Shown: piece by piece, positions 44,233 through 52,766 of the stretch | How the letters are laid out: every line of letters begins with the position of its first letter | How positions within the stretch are numbered: the first letter of the stretch is position 1 | Assembly (NCBI GenBank): GCA_016713535.1 | Contig: JADJOY010000017.1 | Location: forward strand, 124,001-188,000 | Origin: Deltaproteobacteria bacterium | Lineage (GTDB): Bacteria > JADJOY01 | DNA: 64,000 nucleotides | Direction: 5' to 3' | Program-made: the position numbers and the translations under genes | The notes under the pieces: generated by a model | Seen by the model: the letters and a program-made list of their open reading frames with translations, nothing else | Database searches by the model: none | Told to the model about the DNA's origin: nothing

Positions 44233-45380
44233 GTGCGGGTCGGAATCGACATCACCTCATTGCTCGTGACGAGTGGCGGCGTCGGCCGCTACTTGCGGAA
44301 CGCGGTCGCCGGGCTGCTCAGGGCCGACGCGCCGGCGCGTTACCGCTTCTTCCCCGTCGACTTCGATCGCGTAAAGGATGGCGAGAGCGCGCTCTGGGCG
44401 TCGCGCGCGCGGGGGCGCTGGCCCGGGCTCTTCTCCGCGCTCGGGATCTGGTCGGCCGCGGGCTGGAACCTGATCGGACGGCCGTCCCAGGACTGGTTCA
44501 CGGGACCGGTCGACGTGTTCCACACCTCCGACCTGGTACCGTTGCCGCGCCGCACCGGGCGCATCGTCTCGACGATCTACGATCTCGCGCCGGAGATCCT
44601 CCCCGAGGCGCACAACCCGCGGCTCAGGCTGTTGCACCAGCTTCGCAACCGCGACATCGCGCGGCGCTCGGACGTGGTGGTGGCGATCAGCGAGAGCACC
44701 AAACGCGACGTCGTGCGCTATCTCGGCGTCGACCCGGAGCGGGTGCAGGTGGTGTACGGCGGTGTGTCCGCGGCGTTCCATCCCCGACCCGAGGAAGAGG
44801 TCGAGGAAGCCCGCGTCCGCTACGGCCTCGACAAGGCCTACCTGATCTTCGTCGGCACCATCGAGCCGCGCAAGAACCTGGTGCGCCTGGTGCGCGCCTT
44901 CGCGCGCCTGCGCAAGCAGGGTGTGGATCCGGACCTCGCCTTGGTGCTCGTCGGCCGCCGCGGGTGGCGCTGGGAAGAGGTGGACCGCGAGATCGAGGCG
45001 CTCGGGCTCACCACGCACGTGCGTCAGCTCGGCTACGTTCCCGAGCACGACCTGCCGGCGCTACTGACCGGGGCACAGGCGCTCGTGTACCCGTCGCTCT
45101 ACGAGGATTCGGGTTCCCGCCGCTCGAGGCGATGGCGTGCGGCACGCCCGCCGTTGCGTCGGCGGTGTCGTCGATCCCCGAGGTCGTCGACGGCGCGGGT
45201 GTGCTCGTCGATCCCCATCGGGAGGATGCGATCGCCGACGGCATCGGGCTGGTGCTCTCCGATCGCGAGCTTCGCGAGCGCCTCGTCGACGCGGGGCGCA
45301 AGCGCGCCGGGCTCTTCCCGTGGGATCGCACCGGCCGCTCGCTCTACGAGGTCTATCGCTCGGTCGCGGAGCGCTCGTGA
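44233..45380 (+). CDS. GT4-family glycosyltransferase (frameshift at 45106)
   Basis: The first frame runs from GTG 44233 (MRVGIDITSLLVTSGGVGRY) through SESTKRDVVRYLGVDPERVQ, TIEPRKNLVRLVRAFARLRK to LVYPSLYE; a second frame continues with GFGFPPLEAMACGTPAVASA and stops at 45380. Restoring one G at 45105-45106 (GAGGATTC to GAGGGATTC) reconstitutes the conserved YEGFGFPPLEAMACG, so this is one gene of about 382 residues resembling mannosyl- or rhamnosyl-type WbdA/WfcD enzymes. The GT2 GTG overlaps its stop. Confidence 0.88.
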
Positions 45381-46201
45381 GCGCGCTGGACCGTCCCCGT
45401 CCGCGCACGCTGATCCTGATCCCGGCCTACGACGAAGCCGCGACCATCGGAGACGTGGTGTCGCGCGTCCGGCGCGTGGCACCCGGCGTCGCGGTGCTCG
45501 TGGTCGACGACGGATCGCGCGACCGCACTGCCGCGCTCGCGCGCAACGCCGGCGCCATGGTGGTGAGGCACCCCTTCAATCTCGGCCACGGCGCGGCGCT
45601 GCAGACCGGCTATCGCTTCGCGCGCGAGCGCGACTTCGGCTTCGTCATCCAGCTCGACGCGGACGGCCAACACGAGCCGCGCGACATCACCGTCATCGCG
45701 AAGGCGCTCACCGACGGCGGCTGCGACATCGTGCTGGGCTCGCGCTTCCTGGGCGGCGCCGCGTACCCGATCTCGCTGGTGCGGCGCACCACGATCCGTT
45801 TCTTCGCGGCGCTGGTGCGCGCCCTCACCGGATGGCGCATCACCGACCCGACCTCGGGGTTCCAGGGCCTGTCGCGGGCCGCGTTCGCGTTCCACTGCGC
45901 CGATCACTTCCCGGCTGACTTCCCGGACGCGGACGTGATCGTGATGGCGGAGCGCGCGGGGCTGCGGCTCCGCGAGGTGCCGGTGCGGATGTACGCGCCG
46001 CGCCCCGGTCGCAGCATGCATCCCGGCTGGATCAAGCTCTACTACGTGTTCAAGCAGCTCGTGTCCCTCGGCATGGTCGTGCTCGCCACGGGCATCCGGC
46101 GTCGCGGTGACGGCTCGGCGTGGACCGGCGTCGCTCCAACGGCCCGGTCGTGGGCGAGCGAGTCGAGTGGCGCGCGCGCCTCATCCTCGCGCCGCTCATG
46201 A
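45377..46201 (+). CDS. GT2-family (DPM1/polyprenyl-phosphate-type) glycosyltransferase
   Basis: A 274-residue inverting GT-A enzyme. The N-terminal LILIPAYDEAATIGDVVSRV, VLVVDDGSRDRTAALA (DDGS) and VIQLDADGQHEPRDI (DAD) are diagnostic. The C-terminal segment has LGSRFLGGAAYPISLVRR and TDPTSGFQGLSRAAFAF. There are no obvious C-terminal membrane helices beyond one weak stretch, as in soluble polyprenol-phosphate mannosyl/glucosyltransferases. GTG overlaps the GT4 stop and its own stop overlaps the DUF2304 start (ATGA). A GT2-DUF2304 pair is frequent in exopolysaccharide loci. Confidence 0.88.
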   Translation: MSALDRPRPRTLILIPAYDEAATIGDVVSRVRRVAPGVAVLVVDDGSRDRTAALARNAGAMVVRHPFNLGHGAALQTGYRFARERDFGFVIQLDADGQHEPRDITVIAKALTDGGCDIVLGSRFLGGAAYPISLVRRTTIRFFAALVRALTGWRITDPTSGFQGLSRAAFAFHCADHFPADFPDADVIVMAERAGLRLREVPVRMYAPRPGRSMHPGWIKLYYVFKQLVSLGMVVLATGIRRRGDGSAWTGVAPTARSWASESSGARASSSRRS

Positions 46202-46542
46202 CCGAGACCCAGCAGCGCTTCGCTCTGGCCACGGCGCTCGGCTTGTTGCTGCTGATCGTCGAGCTGGTGCGCCGGCGCCGCCTGAGCCCCGCCTTCGCGT
46301 GGGGCTGGCTGGTGGTGGGCGTCGGGATCATGGGGCTGGTGATCTGGTACGACGGGCTGCTCTACCTGACGCGTCTCATCGGCGCCGTCGCCCCCACCTC
46401 TACGCTCTTCCTGTTCGGCATCCTTTTCCTCCTGCTGGCGTGCCTGCAGTTCTCGATGCGGATCACCTCGCTCGAGGAGCGCCTCAAGGTCCTCGCGCAG
46501 GAGATCGCGCTGCTGCGTGGGCGCCACGACGAGCCCGAGTGA
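46198..46542 (+). CDS. DUF2304 membrane protein
   Basis: A 114-residue protein with three transmembrane helices (FALATALGLLLLIVELVRR, AWGWLVVGVGIMGLVIWY, TLFLFGILFLLLACLQF) and a cytoplasmic coiled tail (SMRITSLEERLKVLAQEIAL), the standard DUF2304 layout. ATG 46198 overlaps the GT2 stop, so the pair is translated together. DUF2304 members are thought to anchor or assist GT2 polyprenyl-phosphate transferases; this is family inference. It ends three bases before xerD. Confidence 0.85.
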   Translation: MTETQQRFALATALGLLLLIVELVRRRRLSPAFAWGWLVVGVGIMGLVIWYDGLLYLTRLIGAVAPTSTLFLFGILFLLLACLQFSMRITSLEERLKVLAQEIALLRGRHDEPE

Positions 46543-46545
46543 CCC

Positions 46546-47454
46546 GTGTCGGCGCACCTCGACGCGTACCTGGCGTTCCTGGCGGTGGAGAAGGGATTGG
46601 CGCCCAATTCGCTCGACGGCTACGCGCGGGATCTCGGCAAGTACGAGGAGCACCTCGAGCGTCACGGGCGCGACGCGCTCGGCGCGGAACGAACCGAGGT
46701 CGTCGCGTTCCTCAAGCTCCTCGTGGACGGGGGGCTCGCGCCGTCGAGCGTGTCGCGCGCGCTGTCGGCCGTGCGCGGCTTTCACCGCCACCTGGTGCGC
46801 GAGGGAATCCGCGCCACGAATCCCACCACCGAGATCGATCGCCCGCGCCGAGGCCTCAAGCTGCCGAGCGTGCTCAGCGTGGAGGAGATCGAGCGGCTCG
46901 TGACCTCGCCCGCGGGCGACTCGCCGAAGGACCTCCGCGACCGTGCCATGCTCGAGCTCCTCTACGCCTCGGGGTTGCGGGTGAGCGAGATCGTTGGGCT
47001 CGGAACGCTGGACGTGGACCTCGGGTCGGGGCTCGTCACCGTGCTGGGCAAGGGCTCGAAGCAGCGCGTCGTGCCGCTCGGTGAAGAGGCCCACGCCCGG
47101 GTGTCCAGCTACCTCGCACACGGCCGGCGGCTCCTCGACCGCACGCGCCGCAGCCCGATGCTCTTCCTCAACACCCGCGGAGGCAAGCTCACGCGCCAGG
47201 GTTTCTGGAAGATCCTGCGCGCGCGAGCGCGGCAAGCCGGACTGGCGCGGCGAGTGACGCCCCACACCCTGCGCCACAGCTTCGCGACCCACCTCCTCGA
47301 GGGTGGCGCCGACATCCGCACGGTCCAGGTGCTGCTCGGCCACGCCGACGTGTCGACCACCCAGATCTACACGCACGTGAGCCGCGACTCGCTCCGGCGC
47401 GTGTACGAGCGTGCCCACCCGCGAGCGCGGCCGGCACGGCGAGCGCGCTCGTGA
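46546..47454 (+). CDS. xerD: Tyrosine recombinase XerC/XerD
   Basis: Site-specific recombinase that resolves chromosome dimers at dif. A SAM-like N-terminal DNA-binding domain (AYLAFLAVEKGLAPNSLDGY) precedes the catalytic domain. All six catalytic residues can be placed: R in ASGLRVSE, K in GKGSKQR, H-R in PHTLRHSFATH, H in VQVLLGHADVSTTQ and Y in QIYTHV. At 302 residues it has the length and motifs of host XerD rather than a phage integrase; it is not flanked by att sites. GTG start. Its stop overlaps the next start (GTGA). Confidence 0.93.
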   Translation: MSAHLDAYLAFLAVEKGLAPNSLDGYARDLGKYEEHLERHGRDALGAERTEVVAFLKLLVDGGLAPSSVSRALSAVRGFHRHLVREGIRATNPTTEIDRPRRGLKLPSVLSVEEIERLVTSPAGDSPKDLRDRAMLELLYASGLRVSEIVGLGTLDVDLGSGLVTVLGKGSKQRVVPLGEEAHARVSSYLAHGRRLLDRTRRSPMLFLNTRGGKLTRQGFWKILRARARQAGLARRVTPHTLRHSFATHLLEGGADIRTVQVLLGHADVSTTQIYTHVSRDSLRRVYERAHPRARPARRARS

Positions 47455-49082
47455 CCCACCGTCCCGTGCCCGTCCCGGAGCGGATGGTCGCGTTGCCCCG
47501 CTCGATCCCTCTGCGCGAGGCGCACGTGAACTGGGGTAACGCGCCAGCGGCGTGGCTCGCGGACGGCGTGGCGGGCGAGGTGGTGCTACGCGACGACCTC
47601 GCGCGCGCTCTCGCTCACGGTCTCGGCGACCATCCTCTGGCGTCGATCGCGCGTACCGACGTCCCGGAGGAGGATCCGGCGGGCGCCGAGCCCGCGGGCC
47701 CGCGCCGCGGCGCGACGGCGCTCGGCTGGACCCTCGTCCCGCCGGAAGGCGACCAACGGTGGATCTTCCGTGTTCCGGTCGACGTTGCGCCGAACCGTGC
47801 CCTCGCCGAACGTGCCATGGCGCGGCTGTTACCTCCCGCGGCCTTCGACGTGCTGCGCGAGATGGGAGGGTTCGCGGCGGGTCGCGGCGCGGCGGTGCTG
47901 GCCGTCGGCGGGTTGGTGCGGGACCTGGCGGTCGGGCTGCCGTTCCAGGAGATGGACCTCGACCTGCTGGTCGAGGGCGACGCGATCGCGCTGGCTCGGG
48001 CCTGGGGACGGACCCGGGGCTACGCCGTCCGCGCGCATCCGGCGTTCGGCACCGCGAAATGCTCGGCGGCCGGAGCGATCGAGGTCGACCTCGCGTCGAT
48101 GAGGTACGAGCGCTATGCCGCGCCCGGCGCGCTACCGACCGTCGCACCGGGCACGCTGGTCGACGACCTTCATCGTCGCGACTTCACGGCCAACGCGCTC
48201 GCGCTGCGGCTCTCGCCGGAGCACTTCGGTGCGGTCGTCGACCCGTTCGACGGATGGGGCGACCTCGAGCGCAGGATCCTGCGCCCTCATCATCCGCTGA
48301 GCTTCGTCGACGATCCCACCCGGCTGCTGCGCTCCGCCCGCTACCGAGCTCGGCTCGGGCTCGTCGCCGACGCCGGGCACGAGCGCGCGCGGGAGCTCGC
48401 GCTCGCCGCGCGAGCGATCGACCGCGTGTCGGGTTCCCGGCTCTTCGCCGACCTGACCCGCATCCTCGTCGAGCTGGATCCGGTGGCTCCGCTCGCGCTC
48501 CTCGCGGGTGAGGGCGTCGTGCGTGCCGTTCATCCGGCGCTCCACGGTTGGCTCACGGGAGTCGATCGCCTACGGCGCGTACGCGAGGTACAGGCTACCT
48601 GGCCCGAACCGCTTGCGGCGGTGGACGCGGCGATCCCGTCGCTCGCGGCGCTCGCGTGGGAGGCCGACGCCGACTCGATCCTCCAGGTGCGGCGTCGCCT
48701 CGCGCCGCCGGGACGCGCCGGCGGACGCCTCGAGCTCGAGGTGCCGCGTGCTCGAGCCATCGCGGAGAAGCTCGCCGACCACGAGGCGGTCCGGCCGAGT
48801 GTGGCGTACAAGCTGCTCCACGATCTGCCGGGTGCGCTGCTGGTCACCATCGCCGCCCTCGGCGGAGCCGGCGCGGCGAGCGCGGTGCGGCGCTTCGTCG
48901 AGACGTCGCGCCACGTCGCGATCAGCACCTCGGGAGACGACCTGCGCGCGCTCGGCTTCGAGCCGGGGCCGGTCTTCGGCCGCATCCAGGCGCGGCTGAG
49001 GACCGCCCGCCTCGACGGTGAGGTACACGATCGCGAGTCGGAGCTGGCGCTGGTTCGACGGGAGTTTCTAGCCGTCGATTGA
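47451..49082 (+). CDS. Poly(A) polymerase/tRNA nucleotidyltransferase-family protein
   Basis: A class II nucleotidyltransferase of 543 residues. GGLVRD (153-158) and EMDLDLL (D169, D171) form the metal site, VDLASMRYERY follows, and DDLHRRDFTANALAL plus DPTRLLRSARYRARLG give the conserved base-recognition region. The family includes CCA-adding enzymes and poly(A) polymerases and these cannot be told apart here. The first 150 residues are an extra domain I cannot identify; in related bacteria CBS or DHH modules can occupy this place. GTG overlaps the xerD stop. Confidence 0.85.
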   Translation: MTHRPVPVPERMVALPRSIPLREAHVNWGNAPAAWLADGVAGEVVLRDDLARALAHGLGDHPLASIARTDVPEEDPAGAEPAGPRRGATALGWTLVPPEGDQRWIFRVPVDVAPNRALAERAMARLLPPAAFDVLREMGGFAAGRGAAVLAVGGLVRDLAVGLPFQEMDLDLLVEGDAIALARAWGRTRGYAVRAHPAFGTAKCSAAGAIEVDLASMRYERYAAPGALPTVAPGTLVDDLHRRDFTANALALRLSPEHFGAVVDPFDGWGDLERRILRPHHPLSFVDDPTRLLRSARYRARLGLVADAGHERARELALAARAIDRVSGSRLFADLTRILVELDPVAPLALLAGEGVVRAVHPALHGWLTGVDRLRRVREVQATWPEPLAAVDAAIPSLAALAWEADADSILQVRRRLAPPGRAGGRLELEVPRARAIAEKLADHEAVRPSVAYKLLHDLPGALLVTIAALGGAGAASAVRRFVETSRHVAISTSGDDLRALGFEPGPVFGRIQARLRTARLDGEVHDRESELALVRREFLAVD

Positions 49083-49118
49083 CGGTGCGCAGCGCGCCGC
49101 GATCACGTCGTCGGTTCC

Positions 49119-49147
49119 TTGCTTGGTCGGGGGCGGATCGCTATTCT
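49119..49147 (+). promoter_or_regulatory. Sigma-70-type promoter for trpS-scpA-scpB
   Basis: TTGCTT (49119-49124), a 17-base spacer, TATTCT (49142-49147). Predicted start near 49154, about 116 bases before ATG 49270. No leader peptide or T-box is apparent in the leader. Confidence 0.5.
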
Positions 49148-49269
49148 CCGCCCGCTCCGCCCCCCCGAGCGGCCGCTCTCGCGGACGTCTGCACGGGATG
49201 GGACGGCGGTCGTGTCGTGAGCCGGCACGGGCTCGACGGCACCGCATTCACGAAATCCCGAGATCATCG

Positions 49270-50277
49270 ATGACCGAACCACAGCGCGAACGCGTGCTGA
49301 GTGGCACCCGACCCACCGGGCGCTTGCACCTCGGGCACCTGCACGGTGCGCTCCTCAACTGGGTGAGCCTCCAGCAGCAATACGACTGCTTCTTCTTCGT
49401 CGCCGACTGGCATGCGCTGACCAGCGAGTACGAGACGTCGGGCGTCATCGCCGCCAACGTCCGCGAGCTGGTCGCCGACTGGCTCGGGGCCGGGCTCGAC
49501 CCGGAGCGGGCGACGCTCTTCGTCCAGTCGAAGGTCAAGGAGCACGCCGAGCTGTTCCTGATCCTCGGCATGATCACCCCGCTCGGATGGCTGGAGCGCA
49601 ATCCAACCTACAAGGAGATGCAAGAAAACCTGACCGCCAAGGACCTGAGCACCTTCGGGTTCCTCGGCTATCCGGTGCTCCAGGCGAGCGACATCCTGGC
49701 TTACAGGGCGCACCACGTGCCGGTCGGCGTCGACCAGCTCCCGCACCTCGAGATCACGCGAGAGATCGCGCGACGGTTCAACTTCCTGTTCCGGAACACG
49801 TTCCCCGAGCCGCAGGCGCTGCTCACGAAGTCCTCCAAGGTCGCGGGTACCGACGGCCGGAAGATGAGCAAGAGCTACGGCAACACCCTCGACCTCGCCG
49901 ACACGCCCGACACGCTGCGCGCCAAGGTGAAGACCATGTTCACCGATCCGCAGCGCAAGCGCCGCAACGATCCGGGCGACCCCGAGGTGTGCCCCGTCTA
50001 CCAGCTACACCGCCTCTACCATCCCGACGCCGAGCGCGTGGCCGAGATCGGCGCGGACTGCAGGGCCGCGAAGATCGGCTGCGTCGACTGCAAGAAGGAG
50101 ATGGTCGAGCACCTGATCACCGGTACGGAGGCGGTGCGCGAGCGCCGCGCCGCCGCGCTCGCCAGGCCCGGCTACATCGAGGACGTGCTCGATCACGGCA
50201 ACCTTCGTGCGCGAGCAATCGCCTCGCACACGCTCGACGCCGTCCGCGCCGCCGTGGGATTGCCGACCGAGCCATGA
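49270..50277 (+). CDS. trpS: Tryptophanyl-tRNA synthetase
   Basis: Class Ic synthetase charging tRNA-Trp. HIGH-type motif PTGRLHLGHLHGA (about residues 14-26) and KMSKS-type DGRKMSKSYGNT are both present. It is 335 residues. The region RNDPGDPEVCPVYQLHRLYH and GCVDCKKEMVEHLI follow the catalytic core in the usual order. ATG 49270 is chosen over in-frame upstream codons because of the promoter position. ScpA starts in its stop (ATGA). Trp attenuation is not visible. Confidence 0.96.
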   Translation: MTEPQRERVLSGTRPTGRLHLGHLHGALLNWVSLQQQYDCFFFVADWHALTSEYETSGVIAANVRELVADWLGAGLDPERATLFVQSKVKEHAELFLILGMITPLGWLERNPTYKEMQENLTAKDLSTFGFLGYPVLQASDILAYRAHHVPVGVDQLPHLEITREIARRFNFLFRNTFPEPQALLTKSSKVAGTDGRKMSKSYGNTLDLADTPDTLRAKVKTMFTDPQRKRRNDPGDPEVCPVYQLHRLYHPDAERVAEIGADCRAAKIGCVDCKKEMVEHLITGTEAVRERRAAALARPGYIEDVLDHGNLRARAIASHTLDAVRAAVGLPTEP

Positions 50278-51140
50278 GCCAGCCGGAGTCGACCGCGCTG
50301 GACCCGGGAGAGGGGGGTGAGGACCGCCCGCCGACCGGCGAGAGCTCGATCCGCGTCCGACTCGACATCTTCGAAGGTCCGCTCGACCTGTTGCTCTATC
50401 TGCTCCGCAAGGAGCAGGTGAGCATCTACGACATCCCCATCGCCAAGATCACCGAGCAGTACCTCGGCACGCTCAAGCTCATCCAGGAGCTCAATCTCGA
50501 CGTGGCGGGTGAGTTCCTGGTGATGGCGGCGACGCTGCTGCACATCAAGTCGCGCATGTTGTTGCCGACTCCGCCGAGCGAGGACGGCGCCCAGGACAAC
50601 GGGCCCGACCCCCGAGCCGAGCTGGTCCAGGCGCTTCTCGAGTACCAGCGCTTCCGGCTGGCCGCCGAGGAGCTCGCCACGCGTCCGCTCCTCGGGCGCG
50701 ACGAGTTCGTGCGCGGAGGACTCGGCCAGGATCCGCTCGGCGAAGCGCCCGAGCCGCGCGTCTCCGCGGGCATCGTGGATCTGGTCACCGCGTTCCGTGG
50801 GCTGCTCGAGCGGCTGGTCGGCACCGATGCGCACCAGGTGTTCCTGGAGTCGGTGAGCCTCACCGACCGCATCAACCAGATCCTCGAGCTGCTCCCAGCC
50901 CAGGGCTCGGTGCTCTTCGAGGACGTGTTCCGCCCCTTCTACGGAGATGCCCGTCCGGGGACCCAGCGCTACGAGCTGGTGGTGACGTTCCTGGCGATCC
51001 TGGAGCTGGTTCGAATCCGTGTCATCCGCGCCAACCAGGAACACGCCTTCGGGCCCATCGTGATCGAACGCGCCGTGGCGCTGGACTCCACCGAAGAGGC
51101 GCGTGTTGCCGACGAGATCGCCAAGATCGAGGAAACGTGA
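50274..51140 (+). CDS. scpA: Segregation and condensation protein A
   Basis: The kleisin of the SMC-ScpAB complex that organises and segregates the chromosome. It is 288 residues. FEGPLDLLLYLLRKEQVSIYDIP is the kleisin N-terminal signature (SMC neck contact), VAGEFLVMAATLLHIKSRML follows, and the winged-helix C-terminus ends with VVTFLAILELVRIRVI and ANQEHAFGPIVIE. ATG 50274 overlaps the trpS stop. The trpS-scpA-scpB order is common in related lineages. Confidence 0.95.
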   Translation: MSQPESTALDPGEGGEDRPPTGESSIRVRLDIFEGPLDLLLYLLRKEQVSIYDIPIAKITEQYLGTLKLIQELNLDVAGEFLVMAATLLHIKSRMLLPTPPSEDGAQDNGPDPRAELVQALLEYQRFRLAAEELATRPLLGRDEFVRGGLGQDPLGEAPEPRVSAGIVDLVTAFRGLLERLVGTDAHQVFLESVSLTDRINQILELLPAQGSVLFEDVFRPFYGDARPGTQRYELVVTFLAILELVRIRVIRANQEHAFGPIVIERAVALDSTEEARVADEIAKIEET

Positions 51141-52306
51141 GCACTCCCGACGCACCGCAAGACGAGCAGGCTGGCCTCGAGAGCGACGAAGCTCGCGCGG
51201 ACGCCTCGGCGGTCCCGGCCGAGGCCGAACTGACCGCCGAACCGGTCGCTCCGCCCGCCGAGGATGGGGATACCTCGTCCACCCCCGCGGGTGACGAACC
51301 CGACGGCTCGTCGGTGGAGGCGGACCCGGTCGATGCGGAGGGCGTGATCGCGGAGGAGCCTGCGCGGGACCCGGATCCGCACGGCGAGGACGTCCAGGCC
51401 TCCGAGCCCGCGCCGCTCGATGCGACGGCGGAGAGCGAGCTCGACGAACCGAGCGAGCCCGAACCCGAAGGCGCGCCCGCCGCCGTGGCGTCGGACGCAG
51501 CCGAGGTCGAGGTCGAGGAGGATGCACCTCCGTCGGTGCTCGATCGCGGGCTCGTGGAGGCGCTGCTCTTCGCCGCGGACGAGCCGCTCACGCCCGCGCA
51601 GATCAAGAAGGTGCTCGGCGGCGTGGAAACCAGCGAGGTTCGCGCCGTGCTGGAAGCAATCCGCGCCGAGCTCGACGACCGCAAGGCGGGCTTCGCGCTG
51701 ATCGAAGTTGCCGGCGGCTTCCAGTTCCGTACCCGTGCGGAGTTCGGGGGGTGGATCCGGCAGCTGCGGTCGGACAAGCCGCCCAAGCTCTCGAAGCCGG
51801 CGCTCGAGACGCTGGCGGTGGTGTCATACAAGCAGCCGGTGACCCGCGCCGAGATCGAGGCCATCCGGCGGGTCGACACCGGGGCTGTCCTCAAGACGCT
51901 GCTCGACCGGCGGCTGCTGAAGGTCGTCGGCACCAAGGACGTGCCGGGGCGGCCCGCTCTGTACGGCACCAGCAAGGAGTTCCTCGAGGTCTTTCGCCTC
52001 AAGAGCTTGAAGGAGCTGCCGACCCTCAAGGAGATCCGAGACGTCGCCGTGGAAATGGGCGATGCTCTCGACGTTCCGCGCGAGCTCTTGCCCGAGGACG
52101 TCGCGGCCGCGCTGCCGCCGCTCGAGGGGCCGGAGGACATGACGGCCGAGGCCGCCGCGGAACCCGGTGAAGAGGGAGGCGAACCGGTGGCGAGCGCCGA
52201 AGACGACGGCGCGATCGAACCGCCGGCCATCGCCGAGGAGCCGAGCGGCTCCGATGAACACGAACCAGCGCCCAGCCCGCCGTCCGCGGAGGCCGAGGAG
52301 GACTGA
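51137..52306 (+). CDS. scpB: Segregation and condensation protein B with acidic extensions
   Basis: The conserved pair of winged-helix domains (about residues 133-325) is present: VLDRGLVEALLFAADEPLTP, PALETLAVVSYKQPVTRAEI and GRPALYGTSKEFLEVFRL. The protein is 389 residues, against about 180-200 for typical ScpB. The excess is an N-terminal 130-residue Asp/Glu/Ala/Pro-rich region and a C-terminal tail of about 65 residues of the same kind, both likely disordered. GTG 51137 overlaps the scpA stop, so the N-terminal extension is real unless translation starts internally. The next gene product is even more acidic. Confidence 0.93.
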   Translation: MSTPDAPQDEQAGLESDEARADASAVPAEAELTAEPVAPPAEDGDTSSTPAGDEPDGSSVEADPVDAEGVIAEEPARDPDPHGEDVQASEPAPLDATAESELDEPSEPEPEGAPAAVASDAAEVEVEEDAPPSVLDRGLVEALLFAADEPLTPAQIKKVLGGVETSEVRAVLEAIRAELDDRKAGFALIEVAGGFQFRTRAEFGGWIRQLRSDKPPKLSKPALETLAVVSYKQPVTRAEIEAIRRVDTGAVLKTLLDRRLLKVVGTKDVPGRPALYGTSKEFLEVFRLKSLKELPTLKEIRDVAVEMGDALDVPRELLPEDVAAALPPLEGPEDMTAEAAAEPGEEGGEPVASAEDDGAIEPPAIAEEPSGSDEHEPAPSPPSAEAEED

Positions 52307-52310
52307 CGAA

Positions 52311-52607
52311 ATGAACGCCGATGCCGCAGTTGCCCTTCACCCCGCCAGCGAGGACCGCGACGAGGAGCTCGATCTCGAGACCCTGATCGGTGCCCCCGAC
52401 GAGGACGAGGACGAAGAGGACGAGGAAGACTTCGACGAGGAAGATTTCGACGAAGACGAGGACGACGAGCTCGACGACGAGGACGAAGACGAGGACGAAG
52501 ACGAGGACGACGACTTCGACGAAGACGACTTCGACGATGACGACGACGAGGATGACGAGGACGACGAGGACGAGGAAGACGAGGACTGGGACGACGAGGA
52601 CGACTGA
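52311..52607 (+). CDS. Extremely acidic low-complexity protein
   Basis: 98 residues from ATG 52311 with GAGGAGG upstream. After about 28 ordinary residues (MNADAAVALHPASEDRDEE), the rest is almost pure Asp/Glu with Phe or Trp at intervals (DFDEEDFDEDED, DDDFDEDDFDD, DWDDEDD). The codons alternate GAC, GAT, GAG and GAA, so it is not a simple DNA microsatellite and looks selected as protein. It follows scpB by four bases. A histone-like DNA mimic, a basic-protein chaperone or an SMC complex accessory are possible; none is shown. Confidence 0.7.
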   Translation: MNADAAVALHPASEDRDEELDLETLIGAPDEDEDEEDEEDFDEEDFDEDEDDELDDEDEDEDEDEDDDFDEDDFDDDDDEDDEDDEDEEDEDWDDEDD

Positions 52608-52766
52608 GCCGGCTCGTCCGGCCTGGTGCGGACGCTGGCGCTCGACCGGCGCGCGTGCGCACGGGTGGCCGCGGGGCTGAAGCCGCCCGCGGAGAGCGCC
52701 TTGGGCCCCCTGACAGTGGGGCCGCGCTGCCTCGCACCGAGCCGACCCGAACCCGGAAGCTCACCG

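Noticed and set aside
46546-47454. Phage-type integrase marking a mobile element
   Set aside because: Length, motifs and housekeeping context fit XerD; no flanking repeats, tRNA or cargo boundary seen.
52340-52607. Acidic stretch as a DNA microsatellite
   Set aside because: Codons for Asp and Glu alternate irregularly and F/W interrupt; a protein-level constraint is more likely.
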